Counted from the stretch's first letter, positions 9,007-18,268 are shown. The stretch: 64,000 nucleotides of DNA from Roseibium aestuarii (GCF_008477545.1 NZ_VORA01000003.1:124001-188000), one strand, 5' to 3'. The notes: generated by a model from the letters alone, not told the origin. Numbers and translations are program-made.

Positions 9007-10263
9007 ATGAAAGCACTCAAGTTTGCCCTGCTGGGCGCCACCGCCCTCTTCGCCCTGCCGGCGCTTGCCGCCACCCCGGCCGAAGTTCTAGACACCTACG
9101 CGGATGTCGCGGAAGCCGGCTACTCCGATGCGCTTTCCACCGCCAATGACCTTCAGGCTGCCATCGACGCCCTGATCGCCACCCCGAATGCCGAGACCCT
9201 GGCCGCTGCCCGCGCCGCCTGGATCGCCGCTCGCGCCCCCTACCAGCAGACCGAAGCCTTCCGCTTCGGCAATGCCGTGGTCGACGACTGGGAAGGCAAG
9301 GTCAATGCCTGGCCGCTGGATGAAGGCCTGATCGACTATGTCGACACCGCCTATGGCGAAGAGTCCGAGGAAAACCCGTTCTACGCCGCCAACATCATTG
9401 CCAATGCGAAGCTGGAAGTGGCCGGCGAGACCATCGACGCCACTGAAATCACCCCGGCTCTTCTGGCCGACCAGCTGCAGGAAGCCGGCGGCGCCGAAAC
9501 CAACGTGGCGACCGGCTACCATGCCATCGAATTCCTGCTCTGGGGCCAGGACCTGAACGGCACCGACGCCGGCGCTGGCGCCCGTGAAGCCACCGATTTC
9601 GATCCGGCCAACTGCACCAACGGCAACTGCGACCGCCGCGTGGCCTATCTGAAGGCTGCCACCGAACTTCTGATCACCGATCTGGAAGAAATGGTCGCGG
9701 CCTGGGCCAACGGCGGCGCTGCCCGCGAAGACCTCGCCTCCAAGGGCGAAGCTGGCGGTCTGGCAACGATCCTCACCGGCATGGGCTCGCTCTCCTACGG
9801 CGAACTGGCCGGCGAACGCATCAAGCTCGGCCTGATGCTGCACGATCCGGAAGAGGAGCACGACTGCTTCTCCGACAACACCCACAACTCGCACTACTAC
9901 GACATCGTCGGCATCCGGAACGTCTATTTCGGCAAGTATGACGGTGCCAGCGCCGTGAGCGGTGCAAGTGTGGCCGATCTGGTCGCCGCCAAGGACCCGG
10001 CGCTCGCCGAAGAGGTCAAGGCCAAGCTGGACGCCACCCTGGCAGCCGCCGAAGCCATGAAGGCCCGTGCCGAAGGCGGTGAATCCTACGATCAGATGAT
10101 CGGCGAAGGCAACGAAGAGGGCAACGCGGTCATTCAGGCCGTCGTCGATGCTCTGGTCGATCAGACCAAGTCCATCGAACGCGTCGTTCAGACCCTCGGC
10201 CTGGAAGCCATCGCCTTCGAAGGCTCCGACAGCCTGGACAACCCGTCCGCCGTCTTCGAATAA
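9007..10263 (+). CDS. Imelysin family protein (periplasmic iron-regulated, ICMP-like)
   Basis: A 418-residue exported protein with a Sec signal peptide ending ALPALA. It carries the imelysin GxHxxE motif intact as GYHAIEFLLWGQD, plus the WPLDEGLIDY and DNTHNSHYYDIVGIRNVYFG segments of the long (insulin-cleaving/IrpA) subfamily. These proteins are thought to bind iron or haem in the periplasm; proteolytic activity is not established for most members. The start was fixed by GAGGA at 8994-8998, eight bases before the ATG. It opens an operon with a DUF1111 protein, a second imelysin and a DUF1513 protein, an arrangement also known from Pseudomonas. Confidence 0.9.
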   Translation: MKALKFALLGATALFALPALAATPAEVLDTYADVAEAGYSDALSTANDLQAAIDALIATPNAETLAAARAAWIAARAPYQQTEAFRFGNAVVDDWEGKVNAWPLDEGLIDYVDTAYGEESEENPFYAANIIANAKLEVAGETIDATEITPALLADQLQEAGGAETNVATGYHAIEFLLWGQDLNGTDAGAGAREATDFDPANCTNGNCDRRVAYLKAATELLITDLEEMVAAWANGGAAREDLASKGEAGGLATILTGMGSLSYGELAGERIKLGLMLHDPEEEHDCFSDNTHNSHYYDIVGIRNVYFGKYDGASAVSGASVADLVAAKDPALAEEVKAKLDATLAAAEAMKARAEGGESYDQMIGEGNEEGNAVIQAVVDALVDQTKSIERVVQTLGLEAIAFEGSDSLDNPSAVFE

Positions 10264-10428
10264 GATCAGAACAAGACTGTCGGCGCGGCGGATCGGGGCA
10301 AGGGCTTCGAACCGTCGCGCCGATGGTCTGTCTCCTCGGCAGATCCGGCGCCCCGTTCCCGACGCACGACCGGATCAACCCCGGACCCCGATCCGCCCGC
10401 CGGATCCCTTGCATGAAGAGCACCTGCC

Positions 10429-11970
10429 GTGCCGCTGCCTGCATTCCGCCCGTCTCGCCTCCGCATCCTCGCGCTGACCGGCCTTGCCCTGCTTCTGGCG
10501 ACCCGGGCCACCCACGCAGAGCCCTCCCAATCCCTTCGCCCTGACCTCTCCGACACGGACCGCGCCCGCGTGGAGGCCATCACCACGCCCGCCACGGATT
10601 TCAGCCGCGCCGAGCCCTTCGAGGACAATCCCGGCGGTGCCGCCACCTCGCGCAAGGCCGGAAACCGCAATGTCCTGACCCATCCGAGCGCCAACATGAC
10701 CGCACAGGACATGCTGGACTTCCGCCTCGGCAGCGCCCTCTTCGACAAGCTCTGGACCTCGTCCCCCTCCTCGACCCAGGCCTCAGACGGGCTCGGGCCG
10801 CTCTTCAATGCCCGTGCCTGCCAGTCGTGCCATGTGCGCGACGGCCGCGGCAATCCGCCCCTGCCCGGCGACCGCGCCGTCTCTCTCTTCCTCCGCCTCT
10901 CCATTCCGCCGCAGACGGACGAAGACCGGCAGAAGCTCGCCGACAAGACGCTCCTGTCGATCCCGGAGCCGACCTACGGCCACCAGCTTCAGGGCTTCGC
11001 CGTGGTCGGCCTTGCGGGCGAGGCCCAGCTCGCCATCGAGACCCGCGACATCGAGATCGCGCTCGGCGGCGGAGAGACCGCCACCCTTCAGGCCCCCACC
11101 TATCATCTGGAAAAGCTGGCCTATGGCCCGCTCCACCCGCAGACCATGCTGTCGCCGCGGGTCACCCCGGCCATGACCGGGCTCGGCCTGCTGGAGGCCA
11201 TAAATCCGACTGACATCCTGGCGCTTGCCGACCCGCAAGACGCCGATGGCGACGGGATCTCCGGCAAGCCGAGCTTCGTGCGCGATCCCGAGACCGGCGC
11301 CCTCGTGCTCGGCCGGTTCGGCTGGAAGGCGGGCAACCCGACGATCCGCGCCCAAGCCGCCGACGCCTTTTCCAACGACATCGGCATCTCGACCCCGCTG
11401 AAACCGGATGCCTATGGCGACTGCACCCCGGCCCAGAGCGCCTGCCGCACCCTTCCCGACGGGGTGCAGGCCAGGTTGGGCGACACGGAAGCCCCGGACC
11501 CGATCCTCGATCTGGTCGCCTTCTACTCCGCCCATCTGGCCGTGCCCGCCCGGCGCAATGTCTCCGATCCGCAGGTGCTGGAGGGCAAGCGCGCCTTTCA
11601 CGAAAGCGGATGCATCGCCTGTCACCGGCCAAAATTCGTCACCTCCCGGGAGGCGGAGCGCGAGGAACATCGCTTCCAGCTGATCTGGCCCTACACGGAT
11701 CTCCTGCTCCATGATATGGGCGAAGGCCTTGCCGACCATCGTCCGGACGGAGATGCCAACGGTCGCGAATGGCGCACGCCCCCGCTCTGGGGGATCGGCC
11801 TGACGCAGACCGCCAATGGCCACACCCGCTATCTGCACGACGGACGCGCAAGAAACCTTCTGGAAGCCGTGCTCTGGCACGGCGGAGAGGCCCAGGCGGC
11901 CCGCGACAAGGTTGTCGCGATGCAACCCGCCACCCGCGAGGCCCTCATCGCCTTTCTCAAGTCCCTCTGA
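10429..11970 (+). CDS. Di-haem oxidoreductase family protein (DUF1111, 'thiol oxidoreductase')
   Basis: A 513-residue secreted c-type cytochrome. A signal peptide (about residues 1-30, ending ATHA) precedes two CxxCH haem-attachment sites at about 131-135 (CQSCH) and 395-399 (CIACH). The fold resembles MauG/cytochrome-c peroxidases. A calcium-binding-like loop DADGDGISG lies near 271. A Met or His distal ligand cannot be assigned by eye. The start is GTG. It lies 165 bp after the first imelysin and 27 bp before the second. In this operon type it may oxidise Fe(II) or pass electrons during periplasmic iron capture; that is inference. Confidence 0.88.
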   Translation: MPLPAFRPSRLRILALTGLALLLATRATHAEPSQSLRPDLSDTDRARVEAITTPATDFSRAEPFEDNPGGAATSRKAGNRNVLTHPSANMTAQDMLDFRLGSALFDKLWTSSPSSTQASDGLGPLFNARACQSCHVRDGRGNPPLPGDRAVSLFLRLSIPPQTDEDRQKLADKTLLSIPEPTYGHQLQGFAVVGLAGEAQLAIETRDIEIALGGGETATLQAPTYHLEKLAYGPLHPQTMLSPRVTPAMTGLGLLEAINPTDILALADPQDADGDGISGKPSFVRDPETGALVLGRFGWKAGNPTIRAQAADAFSNDIGISTPLKPDAYGDCTPAQSACRTLPDGVQARLGDTEAPDPILDLVAFYSAHLAVPARRNVSDPQVLEGKRAFHESGCIACHRPKFVTSREAEREEHRFQLIWPYTDLLLHDMGEGLADHRPDGDANGREWRTPPLWGIGLTQTANGHTRYLHDGRARNLLEAVLWHGGEAQAARDKVVAMQPATREALIAFLKSL

Positions 11971-11997
11971 GGGACGCACTACCTGGAGTTCCCGGAC

Positions 11998-13104
11998 ATG
12001 CGGAAGCTGACCCTTGCCCTCCTTCTTCTGACCAGCGTGAGCGCGGCCCCGCCCGCCGGTGCGCAGGGGACGCAGGCGGATGCGGATCTGGCCTTCGCCC
12101 CTTACGTCTCGCGCAGCATCGAAGGTTATATCCGTCCCGCGACCGACCGGTTCGAGGCCGCTACGGCCGACCTCCCGGAGGCGATCGACGGGGTCTGCAA
12201 CGCCGCCGACGACGCCTCTCGCGACGGCTTCGCCCGCGCCTACCGAGATGTGGTCGTCGCCTTCGGCGGCATCTCGTTCCTGCGCTTCGGCCCGGTGATC
12301 GAGAACAACCGGCTCGAGTCCATCGCCTTCATGCCCGACCCCCGCGGCATTTCCCAGCGCCAGATCCGCAAGGCCCTGGCGGCGCGGGACACGGCCATGA
12401 CCTCGGCCGAGCAGCTCCGGGACAAGAGCGTCGCCCTGCAGGGTCTCACCGCGCTCCAGCTCCTCGCCTTTGACGGCGACGGCACCGTGACCCTGGGCGC
12501 GGCGGGCGACGATCACGACTTCATCTGCGACTATTCCCGCGCGATTGCGGAAAACGTCCATGTGATCGCCGCAAACATCCAGCGCGACTGGGCCGATCCG
12601 GCCGGCTATTCCGCCGTCCTGACGGACCCCACGCCGGCCCATGACCACGTCCGCACCCACAAGAAGGCCATCGAGGAGATCTTCAACGCGATCGCCACCG
12701 GCTTCATCGTGATCAAGGATCAGGACCTGCTGCCGGCCCTCGGCGACAGCCTGGACACCTCGCGGCCCCACCGCCTGCCCTTCGCCCGCTCCGGCAATGC
12801 CGCCGCCTTCATTCAGGCGGAGCTTGACGGCCTGGAACAGGCCATCGCCGTGGCCCATTACGACCCGGATCTGCCGGAGGAATTCACCTGGGTGCCCGGA
12901 TCACTCACGTTCGAATTTGCCAATGCCCGGCGCACGCTTGCCTCGCTCGACACGCCGCTGAAGGCCAGCCTCACCGACCCGGCCACCTACGAGAAGCTCA
13001 AGCTGCTCACGATCACCATCAACTCCCTGCGCGACACCACCGCCTTGAGCCTCGCGGGAGCCATGAATTTCACCGGCGGTTTCAACGCCCTCGACGGCGA
13101 CTGA
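11998..13104 (+). CDS. Second imelysin family protein, divergent
   Basis: A 368-residue exported protein, with a signal peptide ending in PAGAQ, belonging to the short imelysin branch. The usual GxHxxE iron-site motif is replaced: the aligned segment reads GLTALQLLAFDGDG, so both the histidine and the glutamate are missing. The HKKAIEEIFNAIATGF and ITINSLRDTTALSLAG segments support the fold. The protein may have lost metal binding at this position and act as a partner of the first imelysin or of the cytochrome. It begins 27 bp after the DUF1111 gene and 16 bp before the DUF1513 gene, so it is internal to the operon. Confidence 0.85.
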   Translation: MRKLTLALLLLTSVSAAPPAGAQGTQADADLAFAPYVSRSIEGYIRPATDRFEAATADLPEAIDGVCNAADDASRDGFARAYRDVVVAFGGISFLRFGPVIENNRLESIAFMPDPRGISQRQIRKALAARDTAMTSAEQLRDKSVALQGLTALQLLAFDGDGTVTLGAAGDDHDFICDYSRAIAENVHVIAANIQRDWADPAGYSAVLTDPTPAHDHVRTHKKAIEEIFNAIATGFIVIKDQDLLPALGDSLDTSRPHRLPFARSGNAAAFIQAELDGLEQAIAVAHYDPDLPEEFTWVPGSLTFEFANARRTLASLDTPLKASLTDPATYEKLKLLTITINSLRDTTALSLAGAMNFTGGFNALDGD

Positions 13105-13120
13105 TTCCGGAGCCACGCCC

Positions 13121-14275
13121 ATGACACTGCCCTTCAAACCCACCGAGATCTCCCGCCGGGCCTTCCTGGCCGGGCTGGGGGGAACCGGCTTCCTGGCCGC
13201 CTCCGGTCTGCGGGCTTCCGCCTCCGGCGCGCCGCTGCTGGATCTCGGCGCCCTCGACGCTCCCCTGTTTGCCTCTGCCCGCCGTGAGGCCAATGGCTCC
13301 TATGCGCTGGCCATCGTCGATGACGCCGGCCAGCTGCTCGCCCGCGTCGGTCTGCCCGGACGCGGTCACGGCATGGCCGTCTCGCCCGACCGCCGCCGCA
13401 TCATGGCCTTCGCCCGCCGCCCGGGCACCTTCGCCGTGGTCATCGACCCCTTCGAGACACGCGAACCGCAGGTGATCTCCTCCATCAAGGGCCGGCACTT
13501 CTACGGCCACGGCACCTTCTCCCCCGACGGTCGTCTGGTCTACGCGCCGGAGAACGACTACGAGGCCGTGCGCGGCGTGGTCGGGATATATGATGTCAGC
13601 GGCCGCGAGGTCCGGCGTATCGGCGAGATCGACACTCACGGCGTCGGTCCCCATGACGTGATGCTGATCGATGGCGGCCGCACCATGGTCGTTGCCAATG
13701 GCGGCATCCAGACCCACCCGGGACGGCCGCGTGAGAAGTTGAACATCCCCACCATGCAGCCCTCCATCGTCTATCTCGACATGGAGAACGGCGATCTTCT
13801 GGCCCGTCACGAGCTCACCCACGATCTGCACCAGCTGTCCCTCCGCCACATGGCGCTGGATGCGACAGGACAGGTCTGGGTCGGCGGCCAGTTCGAGGGG
13901 GATCTCTCCCTGGCGCCGCCGCTTGTTGCCCGCATGACCCGGGACCGGGCACCGATCCTGACGGAGCTTCCCGGGCCACTCGCCACCGGGCTGCAAAGCT
14001 ACATCGGCTCGGTCGTCGCCAATGCCTCGGGCGAGGTGATCGCCACCTCGGCCCCGCGCGGCAACAAGGTGCTGTTCTGGAAGGCCGCCACCGGCGAGCT
14101 TCTGGCGACGAAAGACGTGCCCGACGGCTGCGGCGTGGCCCCCATCGACCAGGACAGCTTCCTGATTTCCGACGGCACCGGCGCGCTCACCTATCTGGAG
14201 GATGTGCGCCTCCCGGCCGACATCCTCTCCCGCGCCAACGGCGTCGCCTGGGACAACCACATGTTCCAGATCTGA
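13121..14275 (+). CDS. DUF1513 domain protein (Tat-exported beta-propeller)
   Basis: A 384-residue protein with a twin-arginine signal (ISRRAFLAGLGG, about residues 11-22), predicted to be folded before export. The rest shows repeated propeller blades, for example GHGMAVSPDRRRIMAFARRPG, GHGTFSPDGRLVYAPENDY, VGPHDVMLIDGGRTMVVANGG and RHMALDATGQVWVGGQ. DUF1513 proteins are the last gene of imelysin/DUF1111 operons in several proteobacteria. No enzymatic activity is known to me. A strong hairpin terminator begins 20 bp after the stop and closes the operon. Confidence 0.88.
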   Translation: MTLPFKPTEISRRAFLAGLGGTGFLAASGLRASASGAPLLDLGALDAPLFASARREANGSYALAIVDDAGQLLARVGLPGRGHGMAVSPDRRRIMAFARRPGTFAVVIDPFETREPQVISSIKGRHFYGHGTFSPDGRLVYAPENDYEAVRGVVGIYDVSGREVRRIGEIDTHGVGPHDVMLIDGGRTMVVANGGIQTHPGRPREKLNIPTMQPSIVYLDMENGDLLARHELTHDLHQLSLRHMALDATGQVWVGGQFEGDLSLAPPLVARMTRDRAPILTELPGPLATGLQSYIGSVVANASGEVIATSAPRGNKVLFWKAATGELLATKDVPDGCGVAPIDQDSFLISDGTGALTYLEDVRLPADILSRANGVAWDNHMFQI

Positions 14276-14294
14276 GGCGCAGGCCCGGACATGA

Positions 14295-14332
14295 AAAAAA
14301 CCCCCGGGAGATCGCTCTACCGGGGGTTTTTC
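14295..14332. terminator. Bidirectional intrinsic terminator
   Basis: The stem CCCCCGG / CCGGGGG is flanked by an A-run on the left and a T-run on the right (AAAAAAA...TTTTT), so it can end the imelysin operon on plus and the DUF1737 operon on minus. Confidence 0.9.
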
Positions 14333-14349
14333 GTGAGTACGTCGCTGGC

Positions 14350-14553
14350 TCAGTAGTCGCCGAGCTTGATGTCGCGGGAGTATTCCCCGTCAACTTCCTT
14401 GGTCACCGCCTGGCCGCAGATGGTCAGGCCGCGCACCGCGTCGAAGGTCAGGGACGGAGACCCAGAGAGTTCCCAGCCCTTGTTCAGCGCCTGGGTGACC
14501 CGGTGACAGAACTCGCTGTCATCCGGACCGGTAATGAAACGGAAAAGCTTCAT
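14350..14553 (-). CDS. DUF1737 small protein
   Basis: A 67-residue protein containing the LFRFITGPDDSEFCHRVTQALNKGWELSGSPSLTFD pattern of the DUF1737 family, whose members are small stand-alone proteins of unknown role or N-terminal parts of others. The second half contains a KEVDGEYSRDIKLGDY tail. Its ATG lies eight bases after the CoA-ester lyase stop, so it is the last gene of that transcript, and the same pair is common in related genomes. Confidence 0.8.
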   Translation of the reverse strand: MKLFRFITGPDDSEFCHRVTQALNKGWELSGSPSLTFDAVRGLTICGQAVTKEVDGEYSRDIKLGDY

Positions 14554-14561
14554 GGTTCAGA

Positions 14562-15458
14562 TCATGCCTCGGTTGCACGGGCGGCGATGGCATCGGCGAT
14601 GGCGATGACCCGCAGCCCCATGTCCGCATGTAAGCGTTCCACCATCTTGCCGTCCACCTGAATGGCGCCCTTGTCGGCGTTTTCCGGCAGCGCGAACAGG
14701 TCGTTGATCTTGCGCGCCCAGGCGACTTCCTCCTCGGACGGCGAAAATGCCTTGTGGCAGGGCTCGATCTGCTTGGGGTGGATCAGCGTCTTGCCGTCCA
14801 TGCCCATGTCGGCCCCTTGCACGCATTCTTCCGCAAAACCGTCCATGTCCTGGAAGGCGTTGTAGACACCGTCGAGAATGTCCACGCCGCCGGCGCGGGC
14901 CGCCGCCACGCAGGTCATGAGCCAGGGCAGCATGACCGCGCGTCCGGGCTTGAGCGCAGCCCGCGTTTCCTTGGCAATGTCGTTCGTGCCCAGCACCAGG
15001 CACGACAGGCGCACCTCCGGATCGCGGCCGCAGGCGGCAATCGCCTGGGCATTGAGAATGGCGAGCGGGGTTTCCATCATCGCCCAGACCTTGAGATCCC
15101 GCGGGGCATCCAGTGCGGCCAGCTTGTGGGCCAGACGCTGCAGGTCCCCCGGCGTGTTCACCTTGGGCAACAGCACCCCGTGCGGACGGGCCGCCACCAC
15201 GGCCTTCAGGTCGTCGTCCACATAGGGCGTGTCGAGGCCGTTGGTGCGGATGATCAGTTCCCGGTCGCCATAGCCGCCTGCCGACAGCGCATCGATGATC
15301 GCCTGACGCGCCGGAGCCTTCTGGTCAGGCGCCACCGCGTCCTCCAGATCGAAGATCACGCAATCCACATCGAGGCTGCGGGCCTTTTCCAGCGCCCGGG
15401 CGTTGGAACCGGGCATGTAGAGCGCCGAGCGGCGCGGCTTGAGAGCAGTCTGGGTCAT
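14562..15458 (-). CDS. CoA ester lyase (HpcH/HpaI, CitE-like; malyl-CoA lyase family)
   Basis: A 298-residue TIM-barrel aldolase of the CitE/malyl-CoA lyase group. SALYMPGSNARALEKARSL at the N-terminus, the DCVIFDLEDAV metal-binding segment, the LPKVNTPGDL strand, MMETPLAI with the catalytic glutamate and LGTNDIAKET are intact. Likely substrates are L-malyl-CoA or methylmalyl-CoA type esters; the sequence does not separate these from citramalyl-CoA lyases. There is no adjacent malate-CoA ligase or ethylmalonyl-CoA pathway gene to specify it. It is followed by DUF1737 in an operon. Confidence 0.85.
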   Translation of the reverse strand: MTQTALKPRRSALYMPGSNARALEKARSLDVDCVIFDLEDAVAPDQKAPARQAIIDALSAGGYGDRELIIRTNGLDTPYVDDDLKAVVAARPHGVLLPKVNTPGDLQRLAHKLAALDAPRDLKVWAMMETPLAILNAQAIAACGRDPEVRLSCLVLGTNDIAKETRAALKPGRAVMLPWLMTCVAAARAGGVDILDGVYNAFQDMDGFAEECVQGADMGMDGKTLIHPKQIEPCHKAFSPSEEEVAWARKINDLFALPENADKGAIQVDGKMVERLHADMGLRVIAIADAIAARATEA

Positions 15459-15518
15459 TGTCGGTCCTGATTGAGGCGGCGCGAGGCACCGGGTCCGGTC
15501 ACTGGGGTTGGGCGCAGG

Positions 15519-16472
15519 CTAGCGAGCCGTTTCCTGCGTGACCAGATCGTCTTTTGGCGCAGAAGGCTGGTCGCCGCGCCCCTTGCGCAGGAGCATGTCC
15601 TTGGCCGCGATCACCGCGCCCAGCGTGATGGCCACGCAGGCAAAGCCCACCCCGGCAGTGAAGGCGCCATAGCCGAAGGCGATGAGCAGCAGGGTGGAGA
15701 GCAGGGGCGCGGAATAGGCCGCAGCGCCCAGCACCTGAATGTCCCCCTTCTTCACACCCACATCCCAGGTGAAGAAGGCGAGGCCCACCGGAAACAGCCC
15801 CAGCGCGACCACCGAGCCCCACTCGGTCACCGTGGCGGGCCAGACGGTGTCCTCCAGGAACACATGGCAGACCGCCGAGAGCAGGGAGGTCATCAGGCAG
15901 AACCCGGCCACCGCTTCCGTCGGCACATCCCCCAGACGCCGCGACAGGACGGAGTAGGACGACCAGAAGAGCGAAGAGGCCACCGCCGCGCCATAGCCCA
16001 GCGCGGCCGTGCCGGAAAGCGAGAGGGACAGCCCCTCGCCCCCCGCGATCAGCACGCCTGCACCGCCCAGCCCGAGCACCGTTCCGGCCACGTGATGCGC
16101 CTTGAGACGCTCCCCCGGCAGGAAGGCGGAGAAGACCACGATTAGCAGCGGCCAGGTGTAATTGATCAGGTTCGCATCGACCGGCGGCGCGTTACGGATG
16201 GCGGTGAAATAGAAGAAATGGAAGCCGAAGAGCCCCACCGTTCCGAAGGCCCAGACGCCAAGGGGCTGCCGCAGCAGGCGCAGGCGACCGCGAATGGCCA
16301 GATAGGCCAGCGCCAGCAGCCCCGACAGGCCGAAACACAGGGCATTGAGCAGGAAGGGCGGAACGGAGCCGGATCCCGCCCCGAAAACGCCGAGGGTCGC
16401 CCACATGAGCACGGCGGTCAGCCCGATGAGGGTTGCCTTCAGCCGTGCGCCGGCATCCTGTGTATCCTGCAT
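15519..16472 (-). CDS. EamA/DMT family transporter (YddG-like exporter)
   Basis: A 317-residue inner-membrane protein with ten predicted hydrophobic helices in two EamA repeats. The first includes TLIGLTAVLMWATLGVF and NALCFGLSGLLALAYLAI, the second GYGAAVASSLFWSSYSVLSRR and PVGLAFFTWDVGVKKGD. The NYTWPLLIVVFSAFLPGERL and DVGVKKGDIQVLGAAAYSAPLLSTLLL segments recall the aromatic amino acid exporter YddG, but the substrate is not proven. The start at MQDTQDAG was fixed by an AGAGG ribosome site; a longer open frame upstream is unlikely. It is divergent from the GNAT gene. Confidence 0.83.
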   Translation of the reverse strand: MQDTQDAGARLKATLIGLTAVLMWATLGVFGAGSGSVPPFLLNALCFGLSGLLALAYLAIRGRLRLLRQPLGVWAFGTVGLFGFHFFYFTAIRNAPPVDANLINYTWPLLIVVFSAFLPGERLKAHHVAGTVLGLGGAGVLIAGGEGLSLSLSGTAALGYGAAVASSLFWSSYSVLSRRLGDVPTEAVAGFCLMTSLLSAVCHVFLEDTVWPATVTEWGSVVALGLFPVGLAFFTWDVGVKKGDIQVLGAAAYSAPLLSTLLLIAFGYGAFTAGVGFACVAITLGAVIAAKDMLLRKGRGDQPSAPKDDLVTQETAR

Positions 16473-16573
16473 GGGGACCTCTGTCGGTGAGGAAGGGACG
16501 CCTGCGGAGAGATCGCGGCAGGCCTTCTTTCTATATGCGACAAAATCGGCAAGGGGAAGCGGCCCGCAGACTG

Positions 16574-16603
16574 TTGATTTTCTCCGGCTTTTCGGGGTTA
16601 TGT
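16574..16603 (+). promoter_or_regulatory. Candidate promoter for the GNAT gene
   Basis: TTGATT (16574-16579), an 18-bp spacer and TTATGT (16598-16603), 75 bases upstream of the GNAT start codon. Both elements are approximate, so this is a weak call. Confidence 0.25.
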
Positions 16604-16678
16604 GGGACAATGTGAACAACCGGCCCCACCGCCCGCCTCGCGGCACGGACGGACCGGACACAAGCCATCGGAGATGCA

Positions 16679-17128
16679 ATGAGCACCATCGAGATCAAAG
16701 CCCTGCGGACGGAAGATGCCCATCGTCTGTCGCCGCTGATTGCCGAGAACGCCCAGGCCCTGAAGCGTGGCGCGCCGCGCCGCCCGGATGATTTCTATGC
16801 CGAGCGGATTCTCGCCGACAAGGTGGCCGAGGTCCTCGGCGCCTTCGAAGGCAACACGCTCGTCGGCTTCTCCGTCTTCCTCGACCTGCCGGACCTCATC
16901 ACCGGTCTGCGCATCGGCCAGATCGACGAGATCTACGTGCACCCCGACCATCGCAACAAGGGCATCGGCCGCAAGATGATCGAGACCCTGGTCACCGAAG
17001 GCCAGAGCCGCGGCTGGCTGCACCTGCGCTGGCTGGTGCGGGACAAGACCGCCCCGGAAATTGCGCTCTACGACAAGATCGCCCAGCCCGACGAGCTGCG
17101 CAGCTACATCATTCCGATCAACGGCTGA
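16679..17128 (+). CDS. GNAT family N-acetyltransferase
   Basis: A 149-residue single-domain acetyltransferase. The acetyl-CoA binding motif A is clear: IDEIYVHPDHRNKGIGRKMIETLVTEG, with the R/Q-x-x-G-x-G/A signature as RNKGIG. The N-terminal half (MSTIEIKALRTEDAHRLSPLI) is the usual first strand and helix, and the ALYDKI segment is motif B. The acceptor is unknown. It stands alone between two minus-strand genes. Confidence 0.85.
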   Translation: MSTIEIKALRTEDAHRLSPLIAENAQALKRGAPRRPDDFYAERILADKVAEVLGAFEGNTLVGFSVFLDLPDLITGLRIGQIDEIYVHPDHRNKGIGRKMIETLVTEGQSRGWLHLRWLVRDKTAPEIALYDKIAQPDELRSYIIPING

Positions 17129-17173
17129 GCGGGAACACCGCTCGTTCCGCCCCTTGTCCCCGGCCCCTGCGGA

Positions 17174-18268
17174 TCAGGGGGCGAGAGGCGGAATGATCCC
17201 GAGCGGAAGGATGCCGATGGTCAGGCCGCCCTTGTCGAGCCGCACCGGCAGTTCCACCCGCGGCTCGGGCCCATCAGCGTTCTGCTTGCCCATGGCCACG
17301 GCCAGGGCGGCAATCATGCTCGCATTGACCCGGATGTCCGGCCAGATTTCGCCCAGCACCGCGACAAAACGGGTCACGTCATCGGTCGACAGGGTCATGG
17401 CCCCGTTGAGCAGGCCATCCCGGTCGATCACCAGATCCCCGGTCAGATCCGCCGACAGCTCGCCCAGCGCGGCGCGGATCTTCACGTGACGCAGCTTCAC
17501 CCCGTCCGGCGACCGGGCCAGCAGAGCCTTTAGCGGGACCCCCCTCGCCAGATCCGACCCGGACGGCACATGGGCGGCCACGCTGGCCGTGAGGCCTTCG
17601 AGCGCCGCCGGCAGAAGAGGCAGGCTCAGCGCTGTCACGGAAGCGGCAGCATCCAGATCCTGATCCGCCTCGCCGGTAATGCGCAGATGCAGCTGGGCTT
17701 CATCCGCCCGCATGCTGTCCTGCTTCAGATCGAACAGGCTCCAGTCCCGCGCCTCGGGCGCTTCCAGAACCACATCCAGATCGGTGATCCGGTCAAGGCG
17801 GGTCATCACGCTGGCGCGGGCGGTTTCCCAGCCCAGAATGCCCTCGACGCCAGCTTGCGGCAGCCGCAGGAGACCGGGTGCATTGATCTCGGCGATCACG
17901 TGCCAGGGCTTGTAGACGAGAGCCACCGAGCGGAATCCGGCGACCTGCACGCTGCGCCCGGCGCCGTCGATCATTTCCAGCCTGCTGCAGGAAAGCTCGT
18001 AGCGGAACGGAAAGCCCGCGATCTCCCGGTCATGGCAGGTGATCACCTGCCCCCGGTCCGCGAGACGCGCCAGAAGCCGGTCCAGCTGGGTTGCGAAGGT
18101 GTCGCGCAGGACGAACCAGCCGATGGACCATCCGGCAACCACGACAAGCACGGCAGCGGCCAGAAGAAGATAGGAACGGCGGCGTGGCGAGCGCGGAGAC
18201 GCGGCATGCGGCGGGGTCTGGGACAAGAAGAACTCCGGAAGAGACGGATGGTAGACGGGGCGAAGCAC
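17174..18268 (-). CDS. DUF2125 domain protein (membrane-anchored, periplasmic)
   Basis: A 364-residue protein with one N-terminal transmembrane segment (YLLLAAAVLVVVAGWSIGWFV, about residues 33-53) and a large predicted periplasmic domain. GQVITCHDREIAGFPFRYELSCSRLEM is the DUF2125 signature; two cysteines there could form a disulfide. The family is alphaproteobacterial and is found near tyrC or ChaC genes. Its function is unknown; the GFPFR motif recalls envelope lipid-handling AsmA-like proteins, which is speculation. The start is GTG. It is divergent from the ChaC gene. Confidence 0.82.
   Translation of the reverse strand: MLRPVYHPSLPEFFLSQTPPHAASPRSPRRRSYLLLAAAVLVVVAGWSIGWFVLRDTFATQLDRLLARLADRGQVITCHDREIAGFPFRYELSCSRLEMIDGAGRSVQVAGFRSVALVYKPWHVIAEINAPGLLRLPQAGVEGILGWETARASVMTRLDRITDLDVVLEAPEARDWSLFDLKQDSMRADEAQLHLRITGEADQDLDAAASVTALSLPLLPAALEGLTASVAAHVPSGSDLARGVPLKALLARSPDGVKLRHVKIRAALGELSADLTGDLVIDRDGLLNGAMTLSTDDVTRFVAVLGEIWPDIRVNASMIAALAVAMGKQNADGPEPRVELPVRLDKGGLTIGILPLGIIPPLAP

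Noticed and set aside
10783..12858. Long minus-strand open frame across the DUF1111 and second imelysin genes
   Set aside because: It is antisense to genes with haem motifs, a signal peptide and a ribosome site; the product is low-complexity and Gly/Arg/His-rich.
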